Below are positions 20,017 to 28,600 of a stretch of DNA of 48,402 bases, piece after piece. Every line of letters starts with the position of its first letter. Position 1 is the first letter of the stretch. Under the pieces are notes generated by a model. It saw nothing but the letters and a program-made list of their open reading frames with translations. It had not been told where the DNA came from and did no database searches. A program made the translations under genes and the position numbers. Source of the stretch: Hydrogenophilales bacterium 16-64-40 (GTDB taxonomy: Bacteria; Pseudomonadota; Gammaproteobacteria; Burkholderiales; Thiobacillaceae); contig NCGX01000024.1 in NCBI GenBank assembly GCA_002256995.1, forward strand, positions 1 to 48,402. Reading direction: 5' to 3'.

Positions 20017-20475
20017 TTACATCGCGTCCTTGATGATGTCGGTGAGCAGCTTTTCCAGATCGACCAGCGTTTTCTTCAATGCCGGATTCTTGGTGTCGGC
20101 GGGCTTGCGGTAAGCGAGGTACACCGTCTTGTCGTTGGGAATGGTGTACACCACCACGCTGTAGGGGCACATCACGATTGCGTGCGGGTCGGCCTCCATC
20201 ATGTGGCGCGAAATGGTGGCGCTGCAGAATTCGAACTGCTCGGCGTTTTCGTACACCTTCCGCGTCTCGCCGATATCCTTGCCGGTGCGGTCCAGCATGC
20301 CGCCGATGTGATTGGTGTTGGTGATCTTCAGGCCCTTGCCTTCGATTGCTATTTGAAGCATATCGCGCACATCCTGAAATTCGCCCTGCGCCTTGAACAG
20401 CGCGGTGTAGCTTTCGGCGGCCTGGGCAGTCAGGGGCAGGCTGAGCATTGCGCATACGACGAGCAGTTTTTTCAT
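20017..20475 (-). CDS. Exported DUF302 protein
   Basis: A 152-residue protein with signal peptide MKKLLVVCAMLSLPLTAQA and mature start AESYT. The mature part has the DUF302 features DVRDMLQIAIEGKGLKITN and FEFCSATISRHMMEADP, ending IVMCPYSVVVYT. DUF302 proteins are common in sulfur-oxidising and marine bacteria; their role is unknown. AGGAG at good spacing supports the ATG at 20475 over an upstream in-frame ATG at 20496. It lies 93 bp upstream of crcB on the same strand. Confidence 0.88.
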   Translation of the reverse strand: MKKLLVVCAMLSLPLTAQAAESYTALFKAQGEFQDVRDMLQIAIEGKGLKITNTNHIGGMLDRTGKDIGETRKVYENAEQFEFCSATISRHMMEADPHAIVMCPYSVVVYTIPNDKTVYLAYRKPADTKNPALKKTLVDLEKLLTDIIKDAM

Positions 20476-20557
20476 GGCACTCTCCTTAAATTTCAAGATT
20501 GTTCAATTCTGTGCCGCCCGCTCGCGAACGGCAATGGTCGTTTGCTACACTCGCCGC

Positions 20558-20896
20558 ATGACGACACGATCCCGAAAAACAGCACAACTCAGGGCGGACG
20601 GCCGCTTCTGGCTGACGCTCGAGGGCATGAATTTCCTCGGCCGCGGCCGCGTCGAACTGCTGCAGCGCATCCGCGAAACCGGCTCCATCTCCAAAGCCGC
20701 CAAGGCCATGAAGATGAGCTACAAGGCCGCGTGGGATGCGGTGGACGCGATCAACAGCGCATGGCAGTCGCCGCTGGTCGAAAGTGGCCCCGGCGGCAGC
20801 CGCCTGACCGAAGATGCCGAGCGGCTGATCACGGCCTTCCTCAAGGCGGAAGCGCGGCACACGGTTTTCCTGGAAAAGCTCGCCGAGACCCTTTAG
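20558..20896 (+). CDS. ModE-type winged-helix regulator, DNA-binding domain only
   Basis: A 112-residue protein matching the N-terminal domain of ModE: LLQRIRETGSISKAAKAMKMSYKAAWDAVDAIN is the LysR-like winged helix with the characteristic SYKAAWD. The two C-terminal TOBE domains that bind molybdate in ModE are absent, so it either senses metal through another partner or binds DNA constitutively. A ModE-box-like palindrome lies between moaA and mobB in this window (39433-39454), making it a candidate regulator of the cofactor genes. Its last four bases overlap the end of the convergent rlhA gene. Confidence 0.85.
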   Translation: MTTRSRKTAQLRADGRFWLTLEGMNFLGRGRVELLQRIRETGSISKAAKAMKMSYKAAWDAVDAINSAWQSPLVESGPGGSRLTEDAERLITAFLKAEARHTVFLEKLAETL

Positions 20897-22836
20897 GCCC
20901 GCGCTTTATAAAACGTCAGCGGCGCGCTGTTTCTGGCGACCGCCGGTTTCAACTTCCCCACCACGTGCATCTCGCACGCCTTGCAGTCGAAGCGCAGCGT
21001 GAGCTTTTCGCTGCCGTTGATGAGCGTCAGCGGCGCGGCGCGCACGGTGCCCTGAACGCCCACCACGCCCTTGGCCTGCTTGGGGCACAGGGAAAGCGAA
21101 TAGCGCACGCAGTGCTTGGTGATCATCAGCGAGGCTTCGCCGGTTTCCTCGTGGCTCTCGTAGGCAGCGGCGATGACCTGGACGCCGTGCTTCGCGTAGA
21201 AATCACGCGCCTTGTGGTTGTAGACGTTGGCCAGATAGCTCAGCGTGTCTTCGGGATAGATCGCCGGCGGCTCGGCCGCCTGCGCACGCGCGGGACGGAC
21301 ATAAGCGGCGGCGCGCGCCGCTTCCAGCGCGGCAACGGCATCGCGGCGCAATGCATTGAGGAAGGACGCCGGCACGAACCAGGGCTGCTCCAGTTCGAGT
21401 GCAATGCCCATGGCCGCAAACGGCGTGGTGCCGAGCTTGCCGAGATGCTCGCGCAGCGTCGCCTCGGCCTTGGCGGCATCCTTGGCTGCTTCCTTCGCGT
21501 GCGCGGCTTCCACGCTCGCAGTGTGGCCGTCCTCGTCGGTCAGCGTCAGCGCAAATCCGGCATCGGTTTCGTCCAGCCGCAGCCACACGCCGATGCGGCG
21601 CTCGCTGGAGGGTTTGTCGAGCAGGCGGGTCCAGTTCATGTCGCGGTTGCGGTTGACCAGCGTGCCGGCGCGCAGGTCCTTGAAGCCCGTCATCGGGTCT
21701 TTCGGAAACACGCGCCACACGCCCGCGCCCTGCTTCTCGGCGCGGTTGATCGCGAGGCCGGTCAGGTCCTTCTGCAGCGTGTAGTAGCACAGGCCGTCGC
21801 CGTTGTTCAGCACGATGTCGGGCGAATCGGTCTGCAGGTCGAGCCATTTGTCGCCGACCTTGCTGACGTAGCCGATGAAGAGGCCGGGATTCTTCGGCGT
21901 GTCGAACGCGCCGATGTCGTCCTTGCGGCCGCTGACGAAGTAGTCGGTGAACTCGCGGTTGAAGTTCTGCTCGGGGTCGGGCGTGAAGGCGAACGCCGTG
22001 TGGCCGGCGGAGGCGCGCGCGAATTGCGGGCGGCGCTCGATGAGCGTATCCAGCAGCGTGCGGTAGTGGGCGGTGATGTTTTTCACGTAACCCATGTCCT
22101 TGTAGCGGCCTTCGATCTTGAAGCTGCGGATGCCGGCGTCGATCAGCGCTTCGAGGTTGTCGCTCTGGTTGTTGTCCTTCATGGAAAGAACATGTTTGTC
22201 GTGCGCGACGATGCGGCCTTCCATGTCGGTGACCTGGTACGGCAGACGGCAGGCCTGCGAGCAGTCGCCGCGGTTGGCGCTGCGCCCGGTGTGGGCGTGG
22301 CTGATGTAGCACTGGCCGCTGTAGGCGACGCACAGGGCGCCGTGGACGAAGAATTCCAGTGTGGTCTCCGGCCGTGTGGCGGCGCGGATGGCGGCGATCT
22401 GGCCGAAATCGAGCTCGCGCGCGAGCACGATCTGGTTCAGCCCCACGTCCTGCAGGAAGCGTGCCTTCTCCGGGGTGCGGATGTCGGTCTGGGTGCTGGC
22501 GTGCAGCTGGATCGGCGGCAGGTCGAGCTCCAACAGGCCCATGTCCTGGAGGATGAGCGCGTCGACGCCGGCGTCGTAGAGTTGATGGATTTGCCGGCGC
22601 GCCGGTTCGAGTTCGTCGTCGCGCAGGATGGTGTTGAGGGTGACGAACACGCGCGCGTTGTAGCGATGCGCGTGGTTCACCAGCCGCGCAATATCGGCGA
22701 TGTCGTTGGAGGCGGCCGCGCGCGCGCCGAAGGACGGCCCGCCGATGTATACGGCATCGGCGCCGTGGTTGACGGCTTCGATGCCGATGTCGGCGTCGCG
22801 CGCGGGCGCGAGGAGTTCAAGTTGGTGGGGTTGCAC
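20893..22836 (-). CDS. rlhA: 23S rRNA C2501 hydroxylation protein (U32 peptidase family)
   Basis: A U32-family protein of about 647 residues matching E. coli RlhA (YdcP, 653 aa) throughout. It is needed for 5-hydroxycytidine at position 2501 of 23S rRNA and acts with prephenate and an iron-sulfur cluster. LELLAPARDADI, HGADAVYIGGPSFGAR, HGALCVAYSGQCYISH, GDCSQACRLPY and SFKIEGRYKDM are diagnostic, and the Cys residues in the last part of the U32 core are cluster ligands. The C-terminal DUF3656 part is intact (HKARDFYAKHG, LCPKQAKGV, FDCKACEMHVVGK). Neither possible start (GTG 22836, TTG 22857) has a good ribosome binding site; GTG gives the family-like start. Confidence 0.92.
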   Translation of the reverse strand: MQPHQLELLAPARDADIGIEAVNHGADAVYIGGPSFGARAAASNDIADIARLVNHAHRYNARVFVTLNTILRDDELEPARRQIHQLYDAGVDALILQDMGLLELDLPPIQLHASTQTDIRTPEKARFLQDVGLNQIVLARELDFGQIAAIRAATRPETTLEFFVHGALCVAYSGQCYISHAHTGRSANRGDCSQACRLPYQVTDMEGRIVAHDKHVLSMKDNNQSDNLEALIDAGIRSFKIEGRYKDMGYVKNITAHYRTLLDTLIERRPQFARASAGHTAFAFTPDPEQNFNREFTDYFVSGRKDDIGAFDTPKNPGLFIGYVSKVGDKWLDLQTDSPDIVLNNGDGLCYYTLQKDLTGLAINRAEKQGAGVWRVFPKDPMTGFKDLRAGTLVNRNRDMNWTRLLDKPSSERRIGVWLRLDETDAGFALTLTDEDGHTASVEAAHAKEAAKDAAKAEATLREHLGKLGTTPFAAMGIALELEQPWFVPASFLNALRRDAVAALEAARAAAYVRPARAQAAEPPAIYPEDTLSYLANVYNHKARDFYAKHGVQVIAAAYESHEETGEASLMITKHCVRYSLSLCPKQAKGVVGVQGTVRAAPLTLINGSEKLTLRFDCKACEMHVVGKLKPAVARNSAPLTFYKARA

Positions 22837-22896
22837 AGGGGGTAGTCCGGACAGCAAAGACGCATTTTACCGGAGACTGCCCCTTGCTGGACTGGC

Positions 22897-23472
22897 TTAC
22901 TGCGCCGGCTTGTTGACCGCCTCGATGGCCAGGGTCAGCGTCACTTCGTCGCTGACAAAGGGCGCGTTCTTGCCCATGTTGAATTCCGAGCGCTTGATCT
23001 GGGTGGTGGCGTTGGCGCCGCAGGTGTCGACTTTCAGCATGGGATGCGGCTGGCACTTGAAGTGGGTAATCGTCAGCGTCACCGGACGGGTCACGCCCTT
23101 GATCGTCAAATCGCCGACCAGGCTCACCGGCTGGTCGCCCCTGAACGCCATCTTGCTGGACATGAAGGTGATGGTGGGATGCTTGGCGGTATCAAAAAAG
23201 TCAGCAGCCTGGATGTGCTCGTTGAATACGGCGTAGCCGGTGTTGACCGAGGTGGCGTCGATGATCACAGCGACCGAACCGGCTTTCTCTTCACGGTCGA
23301 GCACCACCTTGCCGCTGGTCTTGTCGAACTTGTGGGTCTGGTTGGAGAAGCCCAAGTGGTTGTAGGTGAAATGCGGATAGGTGTGGCTGTTGTCGATGGT
23401 GTAGGTGACCGGCGCGGCCTGGGCGGCGACGGAGACGGCGGCAAGTGCGGCGATGAGGGCAAGACGTTTCAT
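22897..23472 (-). CDS. YceI-family periplasmic protein (first of two)
   Basis: A 191-residue lipocalin-like protein with signal peptide MKRLALIAALAAVSVAAQA. The mature part APVTYTIDNSHTYPHF, VAVIIDATSVNTGY, HIQAADFFDT and VGDLTIKGVTRPVTL matches YceI, a beta-barrel that binds polyprenoid lipids such as ubiquinone precursors in characterised members. A partner YceI paralog and a cytochrome b561 gene lie directly upstream in the same operon, a common combination linked to periplasmic quinone or redox handling. An unremarkable GGAG precedes the ATG at 23472. Confidence 0.92.
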   Translation of the reverse strand: MKRLALIAALAAVSVAAQAAPVTYTIDNSHTYPHFTYNHLGFSNQTHKFDKTSGKVVLDREEKAGSVAVIIDATSVNTGYAVFNEHIQAADFFDTAKHPTITFMSSKMAFRGDQPVSLVGDLTIKGVTRPVTLTITHFKCQPHPMLKVDTCGANATTQIKRSEFNMGKNAPFVSDEVTLTLAIEAVNKPAQ

Positions 23473-23504
23473 GTAAATCTCCTTGAGGTGGATGAACTGC
23501 GAGG

Positions 23505-24059
23505 TTATTTGCCGGTGGCGGCAATTCTGAATCGGACCTGGACTTCGTTGGCGACGGTGCCGACATCCGCCCACATCCCTTCTCCGATGCCGAAGTCGAG
23601 GCGCTTGAGGACGAAGCTGCCGTCGAAGGTGGAGGCATTCTTGCCGGGCGCGTAGCTGACCGGGATGACCATGTCGCGGGGCTTGCCCTTGAGCGTGAGC
23701 GTGCCGCGCAGCTCGAAGCGGTTGTTGCCGAACGCGCGCACCTCTTTGGAAACGAAGGTGGCCTTGGGATACACGCTGCGGTTGAACCACAGCTTGCCGG
23801 CAGACTCGTCGTCGGCTTCCGGCGAGCCGGCGTCGATGCTGCCAAGATCGATCTCGATCGACGCGCGGGCGGCCTCGGGTCTGGCCGGGTCGAACTGCAT
23901 CTGGGTGGTGAAGCGCTTGAAGCCGCCCTTCACCGGCACCCCCATCTGGCGGAACTCGAACTGGACGCTGCTCTGCTTCGGCAGCACCGTGGTGTACTCC
24001 ACGGCGTGTGCCGCGGGGGCGGCCAGCACGGCCAGCAGGGTGAATGTCGCAAGTTTCAT
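23505..24059 (-). CDS. YceI-family periplasmic protein (second of two)
   Basis: A 184-residue exported protein with signal MKLATFTLLAVLAAPAAHA. It has the same YceI fold (SSVQFEFRQMGVPVKGGF, ASIEIDLGSIDAGS, LRGTLTLKGKPRDMVIPV) but is clearly divergent from its downstream neighbour. Its start overlaps the cytochrome b561 stop (ATGA at 24056-24059), so the two are co-translated. The pairing with b561 suggests that electrons and a quinone-like ligand are handled together, which is an inference. Confidence 0.9.
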   Translation of the reverse strand: MKLATFTLLAVLAAPAAHAVEYTTVLPKQSSVQFEFRQMGVPVKGGFKRFTTQMQFDPARPEAARASIEIDLGSIDAGSPEADDESAGKLWFNRSVYPKATFVSKEVRAFGNNRFELRGTLTLKGKPRDMVIPVSYAPGKNASTFDGSFVLKRLDFGIGEGMWADVGTVANEVQVRFRIAATGK

Positions 24060-24604
24060 GTGCGTTCCTTTCTGCCCAGGCCCATGCGCTGCAGGAAGGG
24101 CCGGCGTTCGATGAAGTGATGCTTGAGCGCTGCACTCACGTGCAGGATGACCAGCGCCAGCAGGACGTAGTTCAAGACTTGATGCACCGTGGCGAGCAGC
24201 TCGCCCAGTTCGCGGTTTTTCTCGACCAGGTCGGGCAGCGGCAGCATGCCGAACCACACGGTCTGGAAACCCTTGGCCGAACTCATCAGCCAGCCCGACA
24301 CCGGAATCACCGCCATCAGCGCATATAGGAGTCCGTGCGCGACCGCGCTGGCGCGCCGCTGCCAGGCGGCGATGTCGCCGGGCAGCGCCGGCGGCCTGTG
24401 CGTCAGCCGCCAGCCGAGGCGGATCGCCACCAGCAGGAATACGGTCACGCCGATCCACTTGTGGTAGCTGTAGAGCTTCAGCTTGCCGGGCGACAGCGGC
24501 AGCTCGACCATGTAGAGGCCAAGCGGAAACGTCGCGAAGATCAGCATTGCCACCAGCCAGTGCAGCGCGATGGCCGTCGTCGAATAGCGGTTCGCAGCAG
24601 TCAT
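24056..24604 (-). CDS. Cytochrome b561
   Basis: A diheme b-type cytochrome of the inner membrane, 182 residues, four transmembrane helices. Heme-ligand histidines fall in ALHWLVAMLIF (helix 1), YSYHKWIGV (helix 2), VAHGLLYALMAVIPVSGW (helix 3) and VHQVLNYVLLALVILHVSAALKHH (helix 4). It moves electrons between the quinone pool and periplasmic acceptors, or oxidises superoxide, as in E. coli CybB. It sits between marR (ATGA overlap) and yceI (ATGA overlap), so the operon is tightly coupled and is probably controlled by the MarR protein. Confidence 0.93.
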   Translation of the reverse strand: MTAANRYSTTAIALHWLVAMLIFATFPLGLYMVELPLSPGKLKLYSYHKWIGVTVFLLVAIRLGWRLTHRPPALPGDIAAWQRRASAVAHGLLYALMAVIPVSGWLMSSAKGFQTVWFGMLPLPDLVEKNRELGELLATVHQVLNYVLLALVILHVSAALKHHFIERRPFLQRMGLGRKERT

Positions 24605-25041
24605 GCCGCCCCCTTTCTGAACACCTGTTCCAGCCCGCGCAGGGCCGCTTGCCAGCGCGCGTGCTCGGCCGCGCTCACCCCCGCAAAGCATGCGGCCAGA
24701 TGCGCCATGTGGGCGGGAAACACCTTGGCGAACAAGGCTTCGCCGGCCGCGGTCAGACGGACGATCTGGCAGCGGCGGTCGCTTGCATGCGCGGCGCGTT
24801 CGACCCAGCCGCGGTCGGCCAGGCGGTCGACCACGCCGGTCAGCGTGCCCTTGGTGATCAGCGTTTTTTCGCCGAGCTCAGTCGACGTCATGCCCGCCGT
24901 GTTGCCGAGCGTGGCAATGACGTCGAACTGCGGCGGCGTCAGCCCCAGCGCACGGATGTCCGTGGCGGAGTAGGCCTCGAAAGCCTGGTAGCAGCGCACC
25001 AGGGCTTGCATGGTCGGCAGGAAATCGGCGTGCTGGCTCAT
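24601..25041 (-). CDS. MarR-family transcriptional regulator
   Basis: A 146-residue winged-helix regulator. LGLTPPQFDVIATLGNTAGMTSTELGEKTLITKGTLTG is the MarR recognition region, DRRCQIVRLTAAGEALF the wing. It heads the marR-b561-yceI-yceI operon and is coupled to the cytochrome gene by ATGA. The promoter immediately upstream is overlaid with inverted repeats, which points to autorepression of the whole operon. The single Cys in the dimer interface region could allow redox sensing, but that is only a possibility. Confidence 0.93.
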   Translation of the reverse strand: MSQHADFLPTMQALVRCYQAFEAYSATDIRALGLTPPQFDVIATLGNTAGMTSTELGEKTLITKGTLTGVVDRLADRGWVERAAHASDRRCQIVRLTAAGEALFAKVFPAHMAHLAACFAGVSAAEHARWQAALRGLEQVFRKGAA

Positions 25042-25050
25042 CGACGGCTT

Positions 25051-25099
25051 AATTGGTTCTAATGCGTACCAATTTAGTTCGTGTTAGAACCATTGTCAA
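25051..25099 (-). promoter_or_regulatory. marR operon promoter with overlapping operator palindromes
   Basis: On the minus strand TTGACA (25099-25094), a 17-bp spacer and TAAATT (25076-25071) form a near-consensus sigma-70 promoter. Two exact inverted repeats overlie it: AATTGGT (25051-25057) with ACCAATT (25068-25074), and GGTTCTAA (25055-25062) with TTAGAACC (25084-25091). Binding to either would block RNA polymerase. The marR ATG is 30 bases downstream of the -10. Confidence 0.8.
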
Positions 25100-25184
25100 G
25101 CCATGCCGGAAAACCTTTTCAGGAACCCGTCCCTGCCCGGCGGCTCGAACGGGCATCCACTGACAAATGCTGCCCCCCGCCGCC

Positions 25185-25586
25185 ATGAATCGCCCGACTC
25201 CCCTGCTCACCCTGTATTACGACGGCGGCTGCCCGGTCTGCACGCGCGAAATCGGCTTTTATCAGCGTCGACGCGGGGCCGAACGCATCACCTGGATTAA
25301 CTTGGCGCAGTGCGAAGACGCCGCGCTGGGAAGCGATCTGAGCCGCGAGGCAGCGTATGCGCGCCTGCATGCACGGCGTCCGGACGGCCAACTGGTTTCG
25401 GGTGCGCAGGCCTTCGCCTCCCTGTGGCAGGCACTGCCAGCCTTCTGCCTGGCCGGGCGCATCGCCTCGCTGCCCGGCATCGTGCACGGACTGGAAGGGG
25501 GGTATCGGGGATTTTTGAAAGTACGCCGCTTGTGGCGCAAGGAGGCGGGCGCCTGCCAACTGCCTGACAACACCCGGTTCAAATAA
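25185..25586 (+). CDS. DCC-family thiol-disulfide oxidoreductase-like protein
   Basis: A small protein of 133 residues (or 139 from an in-frame ATG at 25167; neither has a clear ribosome binding site). LTLYYDGGCPVCTREIGFYQRR is the defining DCC motif with its CxxC, and SGAQAFASLWQALP and the closing helix fit the family. Members are thioredoxin-like, but their substrates are unknown. It is divergent from the marR operon and convergent with the large Nfn-like gene, with no partner. Confidence 0.85.
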   Translation: MNRPTPLLTLYYDGGCPVCTREIGFYQRRRGAERITWINLAQCEDAALGSDLSREAAYARLHARRPDGQLVSGAQAFASLWQALPAFCLAGRIASLPGIVHGLEGGYRGFLKVRRLWRKEAGACQLPDNTRFK

Positions 25587-25626
25587 GGCAACCCTTCGGG
25601 GATGGACGGCCCCGGAACTCCGTATT

Positions 25627-28600
25627 TTATGACGCTTCGCCCTCCCCCAAAGGCGCACCGGCCGCTTCACAGCATCCCGCGTATGCCTGATCCGCGCTAA
25701 TGTCCTCCCGCTTTGCATCCATGAGGTAGGCTAGCCAGGCATTGGATATTTTCTCCTGAACACTGTTTTGTCCCTGGCGCGCCTGCAGGTTCGCGAAGTC
25801 GAGCTCGAACAGGGGTTGATGCTGGTTGAAGCAGGAAAAGACAAACTTGGAGGGCTCGCCCGTCGTGCTGTCCACATGCCGGCACAGGCACTGGGCACAC
25901 ACCTCCTTCATCATGCATTGCATCGGACTGTTCACGGCTGCGATCGCATTGAAGCCGGGTTTCAAATAAGGTTTCAACTCGGCACGCAAGCGCCTGCGAA
26001 AGGTCTCCATCGATTCGGGATGATCCGACAGGATGAACTGGTCGGTCTGGCGCACCCAGTCGGAAAAGGGCGCTTCCATCTCGGCGCAGGACTGCAGGAA
26101 CTCGTCGAGTCCGTGCACGAAACAGGCATCCTGCTGCCGCCGCAATGTCAGGGCCGGTCCTTCGTCCAGCACCCAGATCGCCCGGTCCGTCAGAATCTCG
26201 ATGACGCGCTGCACGGCACGCGCCCGCTCCACATTGCGGAAGTGGCCGATGAACACGATGCGGTTGCCAGCGGCCCGCCACATCGCCGCGCCGTCCACGG
26301 TGCTGGTCACGGCGGAGTGCCCGCCCGCCACCGTCACGGTCGCGTTTTCCGGCACCGGCAGGCCGGTTCCGGTCGGCCCCATCAGGATCACGCGCGTGCC
26401 GGGCTTGAGCGACGCGGCGATCCGGCTCGACACGCCCACGCTGTTGATCAGCAACTGCACCTCGCCGCGCGCCTTGTCCACGTGCACGCCATCGATGGCC
26501 ATGCCCTCCATCGCCAGCATCTGTCCCGCCACGTGTTCCGCGTGCCGCTCGAAATTCTGCAGCCGGTATACCTGCCCCGGCAGCCAGTGCCGGGTAGCCT
26601 GCGGCGCACGCACGGTGAGGCTAGTGAGATGCGGCGCCAGACGCTCGACCGCCACCACTTCGGGACACAGGGCGACGTCGAGCGACGCCGCGAAGGCATC
26701 GAATATGCGTTGATCGGTTGCGGACGCCGGTAGTGAATCGCGCCCCAACAGCAGCGCGGTGATGTCGCGCACCGCGTGCTTGCTCGACGCCATCGCCTTC
26801 ACCACGCTGCCGTGGTACCAGGGATGGTTGTCGCCGACGAAGGACACCTTGAGGTCACCCGCACCGTAGGAAGTGAAGAAGCCTGGCTGTTCGCCCTTGC
26901 AATGCCCAGCCGAGGGAACCCGAACCATTTCCCCGGCATCGTCGATGCGATAGGCGGCGAAATACTTGCCGTCCATCTCGAACGTGCCCGGATGCTCGCG
27001 CTCGTACACGGTGTTGGGGATGCTGCCGGCGGCCACCAGCACCGCGCGCGCCGGCAGCGCGACGGCCTCGCCGCTTTCCGTGTGTACGCAGCGCAGCTGC
27101 TGCACGTGGCCGTGTTCGTCGAGGACCGCCTCGGTCGGCTCCAGCGCTTCCGCGTAGTAGATGCCCTCCTCCAGCGCCTTGATGATTTCTTCGTGGTTGC
27201 GCAGGTAGGCCGGTGACTCGGCCATGGCGCGGCGGTAGACGACGGTGACGCCGCCCCAGGCGCGGATCAGCGGCGTGAAATCGGGCAATTCGCCGGCTGC
27301 GCGCGCGCGTTCGCGCTCGGCGCGCACCGCCCGGCCGTGCGCGAGGAATTCATCCAGCACGCCCTGTTCGTAGGCGTCGAACAGGCCGGCGCGGGTTTCG
27401 CCGACCGCCTCCCAGCGCGCCAGGACCTTCTCCACCTGGCGGATATAGTAGGCCTGCACCTCGGTCGCAGTGTCGATCGAGGTGAGTCCGCCGCCGATCA
27501 CCACCGCGGGAAGGCGCACCTGCAGGTTGGCGAGGCTGTCGCGCTTGGCCGCGCCGGTGAGCTGCAGCGCCATCAGGAAATCGCTCGCCTGGCGCATGCC
27601 GCGCGCCATGTTGTTGCGCACCGGCAGAACGGTGGGCCGGCCCGCGCCGGTCGCCAGCGTCACGTGATCGAAGCCGAGCGCCGGCACGTCGTCCAGGGTG
27701 ATCGTGCCGCCGAGGCGGATGCCGCCGTAGACGCGGAAGGCGGGCTGGCGCTCCAGCACCAGCCGGATCAGCGTCAGGAAATTCTTGTCCCAGCGCACCG
27801 TGATGCCGTATTCCGCGACCCCGCCAAAACCCGAATTGGTGCGCGCGTCGAGCGGCTGGTAGAGGTCTTTGACATTCTCCACCGGTAGCGTCGGCCGGCC
27901 GCTGGCGTCGAAGAGTTCCGACGGCAACGGCTCGATCTTGAGGCCGTCGACGATCACCACGCCGAAGCCTTCCTGCAGCAGGTGGTGCGCGAGATTGAAG
28001 CCGGCCGGCCCCGCGCCGACGCACAGGGTATTGCGGCCGTTGTACGGCAGGCGATAGGGCCGCGCACGGTTGAGCGGGTTCCACTGCGTCAGCGTGAAAT
28101 AGAGCTCGAATCCCCAGCGCCATTCCAGAACGTCGGTCAGGATGCGCGTCTCGATCTCGGGAATGTTCACCGGGTCCTGCTTCTGGTAGATGCAGCTTTT
28201 CATGCAATCGTTGCAGATGCGGTGGCCGGTGGCGGGCAGCAGCGGGTTGTCCAGCATGATCATGGCCAGCGCGCCCAGCGTGTAGCCGTCGCGCTTCAGC
28301 ACGTGGGCTTCCGAGATGCGCTCCTCCAGCGGGCAGCCGGACAGCGGAACCTCCAGCGGATTGCTGCGGAAGCCATCGCCCTCCTTGGCGGGGAATCCGT
28401 GCGAGCAGACATCGCCCGAATGGTCGTGGCAGTACACGCAGTAATCCACCTGATCCATGGCGTGGCGCAGGTCCGGGCGGGTGTCGGTGAGATCGAAGCC
28501 GTCCCGCCGGCGCGGGGCGGCAGCGCCTTCCACGCGGCCTGCATCCTCGCCCGGGACCGGAACGACCGGCACCAGCTTGAAGTAATCGGTGGCCTGCGGC

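Noticed and set aside
19966-22845. A roughly 960-codon open frame on the plus strand opposite rlhA
   Set aside because: It covers a DUF302 gene, a ModE-like gene and rlhA in the wrong frame or strand and shows no protein family.
25587-25626. Terminator between the DCC gene and the Nfn-like gene
   Set aside because: The only pairing is a short GGGG/CCCC stem with no T run on either strand.
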